The notes beneath the pieces are model-generated. The model saw only the letters and a list, made by a program, of their open reading frames with translations. It was not told the origin of the DNA and made no database searches. Shown here piece after piece: positions 33,694-41,991 of a stretch of 57,261 nt of DNA; within the stretch, counting starts at the first letter, position 1, and every line of letters starts with the position of its first letter. Origin of the DNA: Lentisphaerota bacterium (GTDB taxonomy: Bacteria; Verrucomicrobiota; Lentisphaeria; Victivallales; Victivallaceae). The stretch spans positions 1 to 57,261 of the forward strand of contig SUWH01000018.1 in the NCBI GenBank assembly GCA_015061605.1. The letters are read 5' to 3'. Both the position numbers and the translations under genes were made by a program.

Positions 33694-34115
33694 TTGCAGA
33701 ATACCTTGAAATTAACCGACAACCGGGCAAAGAAAGTTCCCTGCTGGAGAAACATATTTACATCATAAATCGGGGCGTACTCTACACCCAACACCACCCC
33801 GGTTTTATAAGTGGCAGATTCCAGCAGATCGCCGACATTTTCAGTAAGCGTTACCAGATCAGCAATCTCGCTTTCCTGGCACCGTTTGAAAATGCCGACA
33901 TCGACCGCGACAATTCGTTCTTTGGTTTTCCCCCGGGTAATGATTTTACTTTCCAGCGCGTGGGGAACACAGATGCAAAAAAGGTCACGCGCGGCAGGCA
34001 GTTTCTGATCCACAATCAATTTACGAACTGCGGACAACTTTTTTCCGTCAACGTCCAGTCCGTTCAATTTGGCAGTGACTTCATCGGCCAGGGTAATCAC
34101 TAAAGAACTTTTCAT
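33690..34115 (-). CDS. Tail completion/terminator-like protein
   Basis: 141 aa from ATG at 34115; GTG at 34127 is an alternative. It contains LVITLADEVTAKLNGLDVDG, then CVPHALESK and a beta-rich C-terminus (YAPIYDVNMFLQQGTFFARL). Its position between the head-tail joining protein and gp10-like protein is where small tail completion proteins lie. No firm family match. Confidence 0.55.
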   Translation of the reverse strand: MKSSLVITLADEVTAKLNGLDVDGKKLSAVRKLIVDQKLPAARDLFCICVPHALESKIITRGKTKERIVAVDVGIFKRCQESEIADLVTLTENVGDLLESATYKTGVVLGVEYAPIYDVNMFLQQGTFFARLSVNFKVFCK

Positions 34116-34154
34116 TTTTTTACTCACTCCAGAAAAATTTTCCCGGTACAGATA

Positions 34155-34511
34155 TTACTCTGCACTGGCGTTTTTGGCATGGATCCGGATTTCGGCGCGG
34201 GTGGCGCGGGTATGCCACTTCCAGCAAGGCTCATTATTCGGGGCGCAAACCACAAAAATTTCCCCGCCATAAACGATCTCGTCACCGGTCGCTGGTTTAA
34301 TGCCGATATCTTCAAACCGGCAGATAAAATCCCGCTGCTCCGTCCGGATCGCCATCCCGTGTGGCGTGGTATAACGGAATACCGTTTTACCAAGTTTCGC
34401 CGGAATGTTCGCCGCCAGAGTTTTAATGCCGCGGCGGTAATCGATACGGCGCGAAGCGTAATCGAACGCCCCGCGCAGCATTTTTTCGCCATTACTGAAA
34501 ATCGAATCCAT
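34155..34511 (-). CDS. Head-tail joining protein, FII-like
   Basis: 118 aa. The sequence RYTTPHGMAIRTEQRDFI followed by GDEIVYGGEIFVVCAPNNEP and WHTRATRAEIRIHAK fits the small beta-barrel connector (lambda FII-type). It follows the capsid gene by 20 bases. A second open frame over the same DNA is a shadow. Confidence 0.6.
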   Translation of the reverse strand: MDSIFSNGEKMLRGAFDYASRRIDYRRGIKTLAANIPAKLGKTVFRYTTPHGMAIRTEQRDFICRFEDIGIKPATGDEIVYGGEIFVVCAPNNEPCWKWHTRATRAEIRIHAKNASAE

Positions 34512-34531
34512 CTTTACAGCACCATGCGTTA

Positions 34532-35917
34532 TCAGGCGACGCCAGTCACTTTGACAATTCCGCGATAATCCTGCTCGCGGATACCGAAGTCGAACCGGGT
34601 ACGGTAGGCGATTCCGAAGTGGGTCATATCAAATGCACCCATTTCGACGGTCGGAGTTTTGCGGCCCTTCAGATAGCCGATTTCAAAAGTGTCGGTCATT
34701 GCCGGATCCGCAAAGAGGTAATAACCGGTACTGGAATTGCCTTCGTACTTTTCATTTTCCAGATAGGGAGAAGTGACGACTTCCATTCCCCATTTGGAAA
34801 CAATGTTGGTCGCACCTTTGGTTTTCGCTTCGCCGGTGATCTGCAGGGCAGAAAGAACCAGTTCCTGCGCTTCGGATTCAAGAGTGGTCGGAACCAGCAG
34901 ATACTTCGGAGTAACGGCAATCGGTTCGCCGTCGGTGTCTTTCTGATTCAGGAACAGTTTACGGGCAGCCTTCAAACCTTCGATGCCGAACGCATAATCG
35001 GTGCCGGTCAAAAGGTTTTTCCGGTCGGCATGGAAAAGAGCAGTGCCGTTGAATTCCGGATTCTGCATCAAACGTTTGTGGAACACCTGATCGATCAGAC
35101 GGATCGCGCGGGCTCCGAAAAGTTTCGGCAGTTTCAGGAATGCCTGCAAATCGTCGTTCACGACAATCATTTCGTCCAGCCAGAAAAGTTTGGCGTAGCG
35201 TTTCGCCTGGTTGACGGCAACTTCATCTTTGACGCCAGATTCTTTGACGGTACCGCCCAGGGCGACTTCTTCCAGATTGCCAATGTCGGAAAGACGGATG
35301 CGCTGGGATTCCTTATAGTCGGCAAGATCGCCGTCTGCGCAAATTTTCTGTGCGATGCTTTCATAAGCAGTAAACTCTTTCAGCATCGCTTTATTGGCAA
35401 CGTTGGACATAATGCCCGGAAGGTCAGTATCCGCCATACCGGCGCGGATAACTTCACGATCCATTGTAACACCGGTCGGAATGTTGCGCAGCTGACAGGC
35501 TGCCAGCAACGCTTCTTTCAGCGACATACCGCGCAGCGGATAGGCAGTCTCCAGAGCTTCAGCACCGAGATCTTTTTCGATGGTGTTTTCATCAATGCCG
35601 GCACGCAAACACAGCGCGGCTTCAATCACCTCTTTGGTGGCAGCCGGTTTGTTGCGGACGATGATGTTTCCGGTACTGCCCGGAAGTCCGGCAAGTGCTT
35701 TTTTGGCACTTTCAGCGACATCTTTGGCGTGCTCTTCGCTCCAGCCGGCTTCGATCGCTTTATCAACCATGTGCGGGAACTCCGAAAGAGCAGCACGCAC
35801 AGCGGAAACGCGGGCGCGTTCCTGGGCGATTGCAGCATCGGCGGCGGCTTTCACACTCGCATCATCTGCGACAGGGGCGGCCGGACTTGCCGCCGGGGTT
35901 TCAGTTTTTTTGTGCAT
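34532..35917 (-). CDS. Nested internal-start capsid product (predicted)
   Basis: In frame within the protease-capsid gene, ATG 35917 (MHKKTETPAASP) is preceded by AAAGGAG at 6 bases. That is one of the best ribosome binding sites in the window and has no reason to exist inside a reading frame by chance. The 461-aa product would be scaffold plus capsid, made in excess of the full-length protease fusion, analogous to nested scaffold genes in lambda-like phages. Confidence 0.55.
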   Translation of the reverse strand: MHKKTETPAASPAAPVADDASVKAAADAAIAQERARVSAVRAALSEFPHMVDKAIEAGWSEEHAKDVAESAKKALAGLPGSTGNIIVRNKPAATKEVIEAALCLRAGIDENTIEKDLGAEALETAYPLRGMSLKEALLAACQLRNIPTGVTMDREVIRAGMADTDLPGIMSNVANKAMLKEFTAYESIAQKICADGDLADYKESQRIRLSDIGNLEEVALGGTVKESGVKDEVAVNQAKRYAKLFWLDEMIVVNDDLQAFLKLPKLFGARAIRLIDQVFHKRLMQNPEFNGTALFHADRKNLLTGTDYAFGIEGLKAARKLFLNQKDTDGEPIAVTPKYLLVPTTLESEAQELVLSALQITGEAKTKGATNIVSKWGMEVVTSPYLENEKYEGNSSTGYYLFADPAMTDTFEIGYLKGRKTPTVEMGAFDMTHFGIAYRTRFDFGIREQDYRGIVKVTGVA

Positions 35918-36469
35918 ATTTTCTCCTTTGGAAATAATATTAAAACCAGCTGCGACGCGCAAACTGGTATCGGCATCAGCACCGATTGCCACGACGGAAA
36001 CTTCGCGCAAAACGGCTTTGGAAATCAAATTGAACGGGCCGGTAAGTTCACGGCCGTTCACGGTACGCACCTCTTTTTCTCCGACCCGGACGATTTCGAT
36101 AATCTCTGCGCCATGCGACAACTGCCAATCACATTTTTTCCCGGCATCGATGATCGCTTTGCCGCGTTCACTGTCTGGATCGATGCCGCCGGCAACCTGA
36201 AGCGCAGTTTCAGTTTTCGTGACAGTAAGTTCTCCCAGCCGGTACTCCGGATCGTTATAATGGTTATACATCAGCGGGATCTGCGCGGCGATCTCCAATC
36301 CGGCAAGATCCGTTACGCAGGGAATACTGCTCCACCACTGCGAAAAGAATCCGCCGGAATAGGCGGTGCCTTCAACGCGGGTAAGATCGTTGCCGATTTC
36401 GCTGGAAGCTGTCACCATACGCAACTGCTTACCATCCAGCGCAGCAGTGATTTTATTCGTTTTCTTCAT
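34532..36469 (-). CDS. Prohead protease-major capsid fusion protein
   Basis: 645 aa. Residues 1-175 look like a prohead serine protease: MYNHYNDPEYRLGE with H70, then WQLSHGAEI with S118. Residues about 185-285 are an Ala/Lys-rich, scaffold-like helical region. Residues 290-645 are the capsid protein (IRLSDIGNLEEVALGGTVKE, YAKLFWLDEMIVVNDDLQAF). Fusions of this kind are known. A strong internal start (AAAGGAG before ATG 35917, residue 185) would give a 461-aa scaffold-capsid protein without protease. It overlaps the portal gene by 17 bases. Confidence 0.85.
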   Translation of the reverse strand: MKKTNKITAALDGKQLRMVTASSEIGNDLTRVEGTAYSGGFFSQWWSSIPCVTDLAGLEIAAQIPLMYNHYNDPEYRLGELTVTKTETALQVAGGIDPDSERGKAIIDAGKKCDWQLSHGAEIIEIVRVGEKEVRTVNGRELTGPFNLISKAVLREVSVVAIGADADTSLRVAAGFNIISKGENMHKKTETPAASPAAPVADDASVKAAADAAIAQERARVSAVRAALSEFPHMVDKAIEAGWSEEHAKDVAESAKKALAGLPGSTGNIIVRNKPAATKEVIEAALCLRAGIDENTIEKDLGAEALETAYPLRGMSLKEALLAACQLRNIPTGVTMDREVIRAGMADTDLPGIMSNVANKAMLKEFTAYESIAQKICADGDLADYKESQRIRLSDIGNLEEVALGGTVKESGVKDEVAVNQAKRYAKLFWLDEMIVVNDDLQAFLKLPKLFGARAIRLIDQVFHKRLMQNPEFNGTALFHADRKNLLTGTDYAFGIEGLKAARKLFLNQKDTDGEPIAVTPKYLLVPTTLESEAQELVLSALQITGEAKTKGATNIVSKWGMEVVTSPYLENEKYEGNSSTGYYLFADPAMTDTFEIGYLKGRKTPTVEMGAFDMTHFGIAYRTRFDFGIREQDYRGIVKVTGVA

Positions 36470-37934
36470 TCTCGATTACTCCTTTTTTTATTCCGGATTG
36501 CTCCGGATCGTCAATTCCATATTTCTGCATCAATCTTTTTTCACGACCACGCTGGCGAAGTATCTGTTCGTAGTCTCTGCCCTGGGCGGCGCATTCCTCC
36601 GCCAGCGTGGTCGTTCCGTTGGTCAAACGCGTTGCCTGCGCGTTCGCCTCTTTTGCCGGATCAGCATGCTCAAACCCATCCCACATCCAGACGTGATTTA
36701 CTTCCAGAGCATCGTCGTAATCTTCACGGTGGAACGCCTGGTCGTACTTTTCCCATTGCTCATAAATATCATCCAGAATCATCTCTTCGATGTTCTGCCG
36801 CTCGATCTGGATTTTCCGGTGATACACCTGGTGATCCAGTCTGCCGGATGCGTAGTTGTAAGTACTGGAGTTTCCTTTCGCTACGTTGAATGGCATGGAA
36901 ATCGCCCGCGCCGCTTCGTTCAATTTCGCATCGGAAAAAGCACAGTATGTGCTGGTCGGCTGTTCCGCTTTCAACTGGTGGCCTTTCCAGCCTTCCGGAA
37001 GGGCTACACCTGCGTTTTTTGCCATTGGCACAATATCGGTAAAATTCAACTGTTTGATCTTTTTGCCTTCGTCATCCAACTCGCCGTCCAGATTCACTTC
37101 ATCCGGATCCGGAATCACATCGGTTTCCAGAAGGAAAGAGATCACAGCAGCCGTTTCTGCTGCTGCCAACACAGAATTACCATACCGGCGCAGATCGTTG
37201 AATACCGTCAATCCGGCGGTCAATTCCGGCAGTCCCCGGTGCTGTCCGGGGCGGCGGATATGCGCGTAATGAATAACTGCTGCTGCCGGCAGTAAATAAG
37301 AATCAGTCGCACCGTTCAATGCGCCCGGATGCACGCGGTAAAAACGGTACTGCTCCGGATTGCCGTACCGGTCATAGATAACGCCGTCCACCTCTTTCGG
37401 GATGCCGTTATCGTAATATGACTGATTTTCGCCGCAAAGTCCGGAACTCACCTGTTCGGTTTCAAAAAGAATAAGGTCGATTTTACATTCATTCCGGACG
37501 CCCGGATTTATAACTTTCTGGAAAAACACTTCACCATCCCGCGCTTTGCTTAAGCGGGCAAGGCGCAGTTTGCCGGCAAGATGGATCGCTTTGGTATATT
37601 TCCGGAAACGCCGTTCCCGGCGGCGCAGTTTGGCATCGTTCAAGGTGTCGGTGTCCAGATCCTGTTCCGGATCGTCGTTTTGCAGCTGCAGCCGGGGCCC
37701 CGTGCCGATCGTATCATCAGCCAGCGTCTCCAGAATTCCGCCCATATAACCGTTGTTCGTCGCCTCAAACCGGTTTCTGGATACGATCAAACGCCGGATC
37801 CCCGGCTGCAGCGCAGCGTCCGCCGAAAGATTGTCCGCGCCCGCCCAGTGGCGACGGGCTTCCGGCGACATATTGGCGGCATCGAATTTTGCCAGATCAT
37901 TCAGCTTAAATACCCGGGTGCGTCGTTTCATCAT
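36453..37934 (-). CDS. Phage portal protein (lambda gpB family)
   Basis: 493 aa. Family features: DNLSADAALQPGIRRLIVSR, ETLADDTIGTGPRLQ, then DGEVFFQKVINPG, VIHYAHIRRPGQHRGLPELT and RQNIEEMILDD. It forms the dodecameric DNA gate at the head vertex. The start overlaps the stop of the upstream gpW-like gene (ATGA), and the stop lies within the capsid fusion's first codons. Confidence 0.9.
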   Translation of the reverse strand: MMKRRTRVFKLNDLAKFDAANMSPEARRHWAGADNLSADAALQPGIRRLIVSRNRFEATNNGYMGGILETLADDTIGTGPRLQLQNDDPEQDLDTDTLNDAKLRRRERRFRKYTKAIHLAGKLRLARLSKARDGEVFFQKVINPGVRNECKIDLILFETEQVSSGLCGENQSYYDNGIPKEVDGVIYDRYGNPEQYRFYRVHPGALNGATDSYLLPAAAVIHYAHIRRPGQHRGLPELTAGLTVFNDLRRYGNSVLAAAETAAVISFLLETDVIPDPDEVNLDGELDDEGKKIKQLNFTDIVPMAKNAGVALPEGWKGHQLKAEQPTSTYCAFSDAKLNEAARAISMPFNVAKGNSSTYNYASGRLDHQVYHRKIQIERQNIEEMILDDIYEQWEKYDQAFHREDYDDALEVNHVWMWDGFEHADPAKEANAQATRLTNGTTTLAEECAAQGRDYEQILRQRGREKRLMQKYGIDDPEQSGIKKGVIENEENE

Positions 37935-38137
37935 TCAAAGTCTCCCGGAGTAGTGATCTGCGCAACGCCAATTTGCGAAAATGCGTTTTTCATAGTGATT
38001 TTCCGTTTTTTGGAAAAATTCAAAAGTTTTATCGTGTCATCTGCCGAACGGTTTTTTATCCGCTCGCCGTCGGTTTCATATTCGGCGGGCTGCAGAGCAA
38101 GTTCAGCGATTTTCTCTTCAATTCCTGTTTCAGACAT
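37931..38137 (-). CDS. Small protein in gpW position
   Basis: 68 aa with AAGGAG before the ATG. It starts MSETGIEEKIAELALQPAEY and is helical, charged and soluble. Its place between terminase and portal genes is where lambda has gpW, the head-completion protein. Sequence similarity is not convincing, so this is by position. Its ribosome binding site is in a hairpin (38138-38192). Confidence 0.55.
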   Translation of the reverse strand: MSETGIEEKIAELALQPAEYETDGERIKNRSADDTIKLLNFSKKRKITMKNAFSQIGVAQITTPGDFE

Positions 38138-38192
38138 AAAAAATATCTCCTTGACGTTTTATTATTTTTTATCCCGTCACGGAGATTTTTTT
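38138..38192 (-). promoter_or_regulatory. Hairpin covering the gpW-like ribosome binding site
   Basis: Minus strand: AAAAAATCTCCGTGACG and CGTCAAGGAGATATTTTTT pair across a loop containing GGATAAAAAATAA. AAGGAG is the ribosome binding site of the gene at 38137. The 5' part (ATCTCC...GACGGGATAAA) is nearly the same as in the hairpin before the tape measure gene, so the two share an origin or function. Confidence 0.6.
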
Positions 38193-38208
38193 CAAAATGA
38201 AAGATTTT

Positions 38209-40536
38209 TTATCCGTTTTTCAGCGCATGAACTTTTCCCAGCGTATGAACTTTTGGCACGGTTGCCGTTTTTTTGGCAGCAACCGGTTTCGGTGCCGGTG
38301 TTTTATGCTTTTTCGGATTGATCTGGCAGCCGGCGACCGATGCGCCAACCATGCAGCCGACAACGCAGTCCAGATAATGGTTTTCCGCGCCGACATTCAG
38401 TTTCCAGATATCGACCTGACGACCGCGACCGGCGGTCGGTGTCGCGTTTTCGCTTGCCAACTGTTCGGCAAACATCCGGTGACGTTCAGCATTGCTTCCC
38501 CAGATCGTAAAACTGCCCGGATCGCCAGGAGCAGTAAATAATCGCTCCCGAAAAAACGATTTCCAGAAATTAGTGTCATACTCAAGCAATCGCGCCGTTC
38601 GCTTTTTTACCGCGCCCGGGATCCACCAGTTATACCCGATTTTGTCGCCCGGCTGCTTCCGGTATTCCGTAATCGGTCGCTGCGCCGCCGATATACCAAG
38701 TCCCTTGCCGGGCATCAGCAATCCGGCGTAACGGCTTTCACGGCAAACTTGATACACCGTCGATGTGGATAATCCCCAGCCGGAATCTATAATCGCCTTC
38801 GATATGCGTAAAACACTCCCATCATCACGGGTAAAATCCCGCTCCAGAAATTCATCGGTCAAACTCTGCAGCGCAAGATAAATCGCGCCTTCCAATCCCG
38901 CAGACGGGAACATTTCACTGTATGTCGGCGATGCCTGTGACAAAGTGAAACGCAACCTTTTCTGCTCCGGAAAACAGCCGTAATCAACAACCCAGCAAGT
39001 GAAGTTATCCGCAAATGCACAAACCGTGTAAAACAGCAGATTTTTCTGCACGTCGATAAACATTATCAAAGTGTTCGCGGCAAGCGGTACAGTATAACGC
39101 GCCCGGTGGTTCAAACGCGACAAAATATCTTCTTCGCGGATCTTTGCGACAGCTTCGGTTTCTTCATGCTCCGGAGTGTTCTGGTATTCGGCATAAAATG
39201 CACCTTCGTCCTTGAAATACAAATTCATCGCAAATTGAACGGCGGACAATTCATCAGGATTGAACCGCTCCGGCCAACTCGGCATCGCCCCGATATCCAT
39301 TTCAGCACGATGCGCCCGGTAAAACTCCGTCGCTTCGCGGTTGTCGCCGTGGATCCGGAACGATTCAACGGAAATTTCCCGGTATTTATCCCAGAGTTCC
39401 ATCTTTTCCGGCATCGCCCGGAGCAACTTCAAACGCTTGCCGCACCATTCCGGATTTTTCTCCGGATCCAGAAGTTCGTCCGCAACATCTCCCGGACGGA
39501 TCACCGTGCAGGGCATCACTCCGGATATCTTTTTTCCCGGCCCCGATAAACCCAGAATATCTCCCAATATCGTCCGCAGTCTCTTTTTGCACTGCTCCGG
39601 ACTTTCGGCACTTTCGCGGGTCTGCGGGTCATCGATCAACACCATTTCCGGACGGCAATCGCGCCCGTCAATGTGACGTTTCATCCCGCGGATCCGTCCG
39701 GTGATGCCGACCGTCACAATCGTCGCTCCGCTCGCTGCGGATTTTTCAACCGTCGGCAAAGAAATTTCGCTGCCGCTCCAGCAGATCTGCGTCCGTAAGC
39801 CGTTCAGCAACTGCCCGGCGGCGCGGTTGTTTACCCCTTCCAGTTTCCGGATCGGATAGCACACTTCCGGGAAGTCCGCCAGCAGAAGATCGTTTTCTTC
39901 AATTTCGCGTTTGATAGTGTCTAAAAGTTCAAGCGCGGCATCTTCCGATGCGCCGATCACAACAATAAATTTCCGGTAGCCGTACATCGTCGCCCAGATC
40001 GCCGCCCGCTCGTTCAGCGTGGTTTTCCCAGTGCCGCGCGGCATCGCCAGCGCAAATAACCCGCCTTCTCGAATGGCCGTTTCCAGCCGTTCAATGACTT
40101 CAAAGTGGTCTTTGCTCCACCCCAGATAAAAGATGTCCGGGAAGTAGGTTTCGCAGAACTTTCGCAAACTTTTTTTGCATCGCTCCCGCCGCTTCGGATC
40201 CGCAATCTCCGGCAATGGCGCAATGTCACGCCCTGATAAACTCAACGCCGCAGAGCGTTCGCGGGCACTTTCTTTTTTCTCTTCGTAACTCCGTTCGCGT
40301 GCCGACAGCGCAGGGCACATTTTTGCAGCGTGTGCTTCATCAATCAGCCACGCCGCATATTTCAGTAAATTCACCTTTTTACGATTGCTTTTATCGGAAA
40401 TTTTTTCACCGGCACGCTGGAAGTCGCTCCGGATTTTCGCTGGTTTTATCGCCGGGATGCCCGGAGGAATATATGAATTCAATATTCGCTCCAGTTCGGC
40501 AACCGATAACGCATTTATATTTGCAGTTTTCGTCAT
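38209..40536 (-). CDS. Terminase large subunit (gpA-like) with extra N-terminal domain
   Basis: 775 aa from ATG at 40536, which overlaps the previous stop (ATGA). Walker A LAMPRGTGKTTL, Walker B MVLIDDPQTRES, then nuclease-domain strands (LIMFIDVQKNL, AIIDSGWG) and WWIPGAVKKRTARLLEYD identify a packaging ATPase/nuclease of the gpA type. The first 70 residues (TANINALSVAELERIL ... VNLLKYAAWLIDE) are a separate domain that resembles the complete 61-aa protein encoded just upstream. The C-terminus is a basic Ala/Pro/Lys tail. Confidence 0.9.
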   Translation of the reverse strand: MTKTANINALSVAELERILNSYIPPGIPAIKPAKIRSDFQRAGEKISDKSNRKKVNLLKYAAWLIDEAHAAKMCPALSARERSYEEKKESARERSAALSLSGRDIAPLPEIADPKRRERCKKSLRKFCETYFPDIFYLGWSKDHFEVIERLETAIREGGLFALAMPRGTGKTTLNERAAIWATMYGYRKFIVVIGASEDAALELLDTIKREIEENDLLLADFPEVCYPIRKLEGVNNRAAGQLLNGLRTQICWSGSEISLPTVEKSAASGATIVTVGITGRIRGMKRHIDGRDCRPEMVLIDDPQTRESAESPEQCKKRLRTILGDILGLSGPGKKISGVMPCTVIRPGDVADELLDPEKNPEWCGKRLKLLRAMPEKMELWDKYREISVESFRIHGDNREATEFYRAHRAEMDIGAMPSWPERFNPDELSAVQFAMNLYFKDEGAFYAEYQNTPEHEETEAVAKIREEDILSRLNHRARYTVPLAANTLIMFIDVQKNLLFYTVCAFADNFTCWVVDYGCFPEQKRLRFTLSQASPTYSEMFPSAGLEGAIYLALQSLTDEFLERDFTRDDGSVLRISKAIIDSGWGLSTSTVYQVCRESRYAGLLMPGKGLGISAAQRPITEYRKQPGDKIGYNWWIPGAVKKRTARLLEYDTNFWKSFFRERLFTAPGDPGSFTIWGSNAERHRMFAEQLASENATPTAGRGRQVDIWKLNVGAENHYLDCVVGCMVGASVAGCQINPKKHKTPAPKPVAAKKTATVPKVHTLGKVHALKNG

Positions 40537-40718
40537 TGTACCCCTCGCAACAGCCAAGCAACATATTCAAACAGATGGATCGTGCCGTCCGAATTTACCG
40601 GCGCGCCGGATGCGATGTCAGCATTTATTTCTTCAATCGTAATCGTGGTGCTGCCGGCTTTTTTTAAAAGTGCGACAAATTCTTCAATCGTCAGCGCGTT
40701 TATGTTGATTTTTTTCAT
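40533..40718 (-). CDS. 61-aa homologue of the terminase N-terminal domain
   Basis: ATG at 40718 has AAGGAG 5 bases upstream. The protein starts MKKININALTIEEFVALL and ends with TIHLFEYVAWLLRGVQ. Both blocks match the terminase N-terminus (TANINALSVAELERIL and VNLLKYAAWLIDE) at the same spacing. It may be a minimal small-terminase or DNA-recognition subunit whose domain has also been fused to the large subunit. Confidence 0.6.
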   Translation of the reverse strand: MKKININALTIEEFVALLKKAGSTTITIEEINADIASGAPVNSDGTIHLFEYVAWLLRGVQ

Positions 40719-41344
40719 CGCCACTCCTTATCGAATGAGACAATTCCACCGTAAAACTCAAAGTAAAACTGCGCAATCGCTCCGCCTATCGTGACCGTCG
40801 TCTGCTCCGTTCGCGGATTGGTGTTGATGTTCGCGCTGGATTCAATCGCAAAATCAAACTTTTCGCCGCGCCCCGCCATCACCTTGCTGTGGTTGCGGAA
40901 TACGGCAATCCTTCCGCCGCTCTTTTTACAGACTTCGCCAAGTTCTTTATATTCTTCCGGAAAACTCCCCGGCAGTATCTCGCCAACATAAAAATCAAGT
41001 TTGCCGATTCGTCCAAGATCAATTTGACGTGAATATTCGGCAATGTCAACTTTCGCAATGCACCACGTTGAACATAATAATTCTTTAATTCTCTGCATCC
41101 GCAGTATCCACATCAGATAACTGAAACTGTCGATGTTGCCGCCGGAAATTATGTGGTAACATTTGCCATTTTTGACCTTCAGCGGCAGTATATCTTCCAG
41201 CATCCGTTCACTATTCAACCGGTGATATAAATGTTTCGACCGGATCTTGATAAATTTTGCTTCCAGTTCCTGTTCAGTATCTTCAATCTCCGAACAGTCA
41301 CCAAACAGTTCGGCTTCGGTATATTCAATCTGAAGTTCTCTCAT
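40715..41344 (-). CDS. PLD-like phosphodiesterase-fold phage protein
   Basis: 209 aa. The C-terminal part carries FRNHSKVMAG followed by FAIESSANINTNPRTEQ, the H-x-K...N pattern of a single PLD-type half-site as seen in a family of phage proteins. The N-terminal 60 residues are charged. Such proteins lie near terminase genes in several phages, and their role (nuclease or structural) is unclear. It overlaps the downstream 61-aa gene by 4 bases. Confidence 0.65.
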   Translation of the reverse strand: MRELQIEYTEAELFGDCSEIEDTEQELEAKFIKIRSKHLYHRLNSERMLEDILPLKVKNGKCYHIISGGNIDSFSYLMWILRMQRIKELLCSTWCIAKVDIAEYSRQIDLGRIGKLDFYVGEILPGSFPEEYKELGEVCKKSGGRIAVFRNHSKVMAGRGEKFDFAIESSANINTNPRTEQTTVTIGGAIAQFYFEFYGGIVSFDKEWR

Positions 41345-41693
41345 TTTTCAGCCTTTTTTTTCGCAGAAAGAAAGTGTGTGTCAACTCCCGGGTACTTCCT
41401 CGGTAGGTCGGGGCGGTCGGGGCGGTCGGAAGTACCTTTTCGACCCTGTCGGGGGTGCACCGGGGGGGCGGGACGATCCCCAGATCGACGGCGACTGGGT
41501 ACATCATCACCCGGACGATTTTCGTTATCCGGTAACTGGATATCCGGTATTTTTTCGCAACCTGATAAATTTTTTCGCCGTACAGAATAACATCGGTGCA
41601 AATATCCCGCGCCGGTTCCGGCAAGCGGGAAATATAATCAGCGATATCATTATATCGATCTTCTATAATCGGTTCATCAAATGGAAACTGCAT
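41325..41693 (-). CDS. Sigma region 4-like protein (half of split sigma pair)
   Basis: 122 aa. The first 70 residues read ISRLPEPARDICTDVILYGE, then IYQVAKKYRISSYRITKIV, which fits sigma-70 region 4: a helix followed by a helix-turn-helix. The C-terminus is a Thr/Pro/Arg-rich tail. It overlaps the preceding gene, which resembles sigma region 2, by 17 bases in another frame. The two could form one sigma factor as separate chains and switch on the late genes downstream. Confidence 0.55.
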   Translation of the reverse strand: MQFPFDEPIIEDRYNDIADYISRLPEPARDICTDVILYGEKIYQVAKKYRISSYRITKIVRVMMYPVAVDLGIVPPPRCTPDRVEKVLPTAPTAPTYRGSTRELTHTFFLRKKRLKNERTSD

Positions 41694-41949
41694 CGCGGAT
41701 CATCCGGTTTTTGAATCGCCGCAACCGGCGCAAAATTCTTTTTTTTGCAGTCGCGGTCGTCATCGCGATAAAGGTGGTCGCGGCCCCGCGCTCCGCGTTA
41801 TAATCCGGCGCGCGGCGAACTAACCATAAATAAATCTCCTGGCGGAAATCATCGACATCACCAAACCGGCATGTTATTTCGGCGATTTCCATCGCGCGGC
41901 AGCTTGCTGATTGTTCAATATAATCCCAATTATTTTTGAAAAAATCCAT
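41677..41949 (-). CDS. Sigma region 2-like protein (half of split sigma pair)
   Basis: 90 aa from ATG at 41949, which has AAAGGAGA 7 bases upstream. FGDVDDFRQEIYLWLVRRAP, then GAATTFIAMTTATAKKRILRR, is the arrangement of sigma-70 region 2 (core-binding and -10 recognition helices). It stops there without region 4, which is supplied by the next gene. Family knowledge: SigO/RsoA in Bacillus is a known two-part sigma factor. Confidence 0.55.
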   Translation of the reverse strand: MDFFKNNWDYIEQSASCRAMEIAEITCRFGDVDDFRQEIYLWLVRRAPDYNAERGAATTFIAMTTATAKKRILRRLRRFKNRMIRDAVSI

Positions 41950-41991
41950 AAATATATCTCCTTTCAACATCTTCATCAATAGCGTTTAATG

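Noticed and set aside
34619-36889. Very long plus-strand open frame (756 codons) opposite the capsid and portal genes
   Set aside because: It is a mirror of the GC-biased codon use of the real minus-strand genes; its translation is low in known patterns, and the opposite genes are certain.
41401-41470. GGTCGGGGC triplicate as a regulatory repeat
   Set aside because: It encodes the Thr/Ala/Pro tail of the sigma region 4-like protein in frame, so simple slippage in coding DNA is enough.
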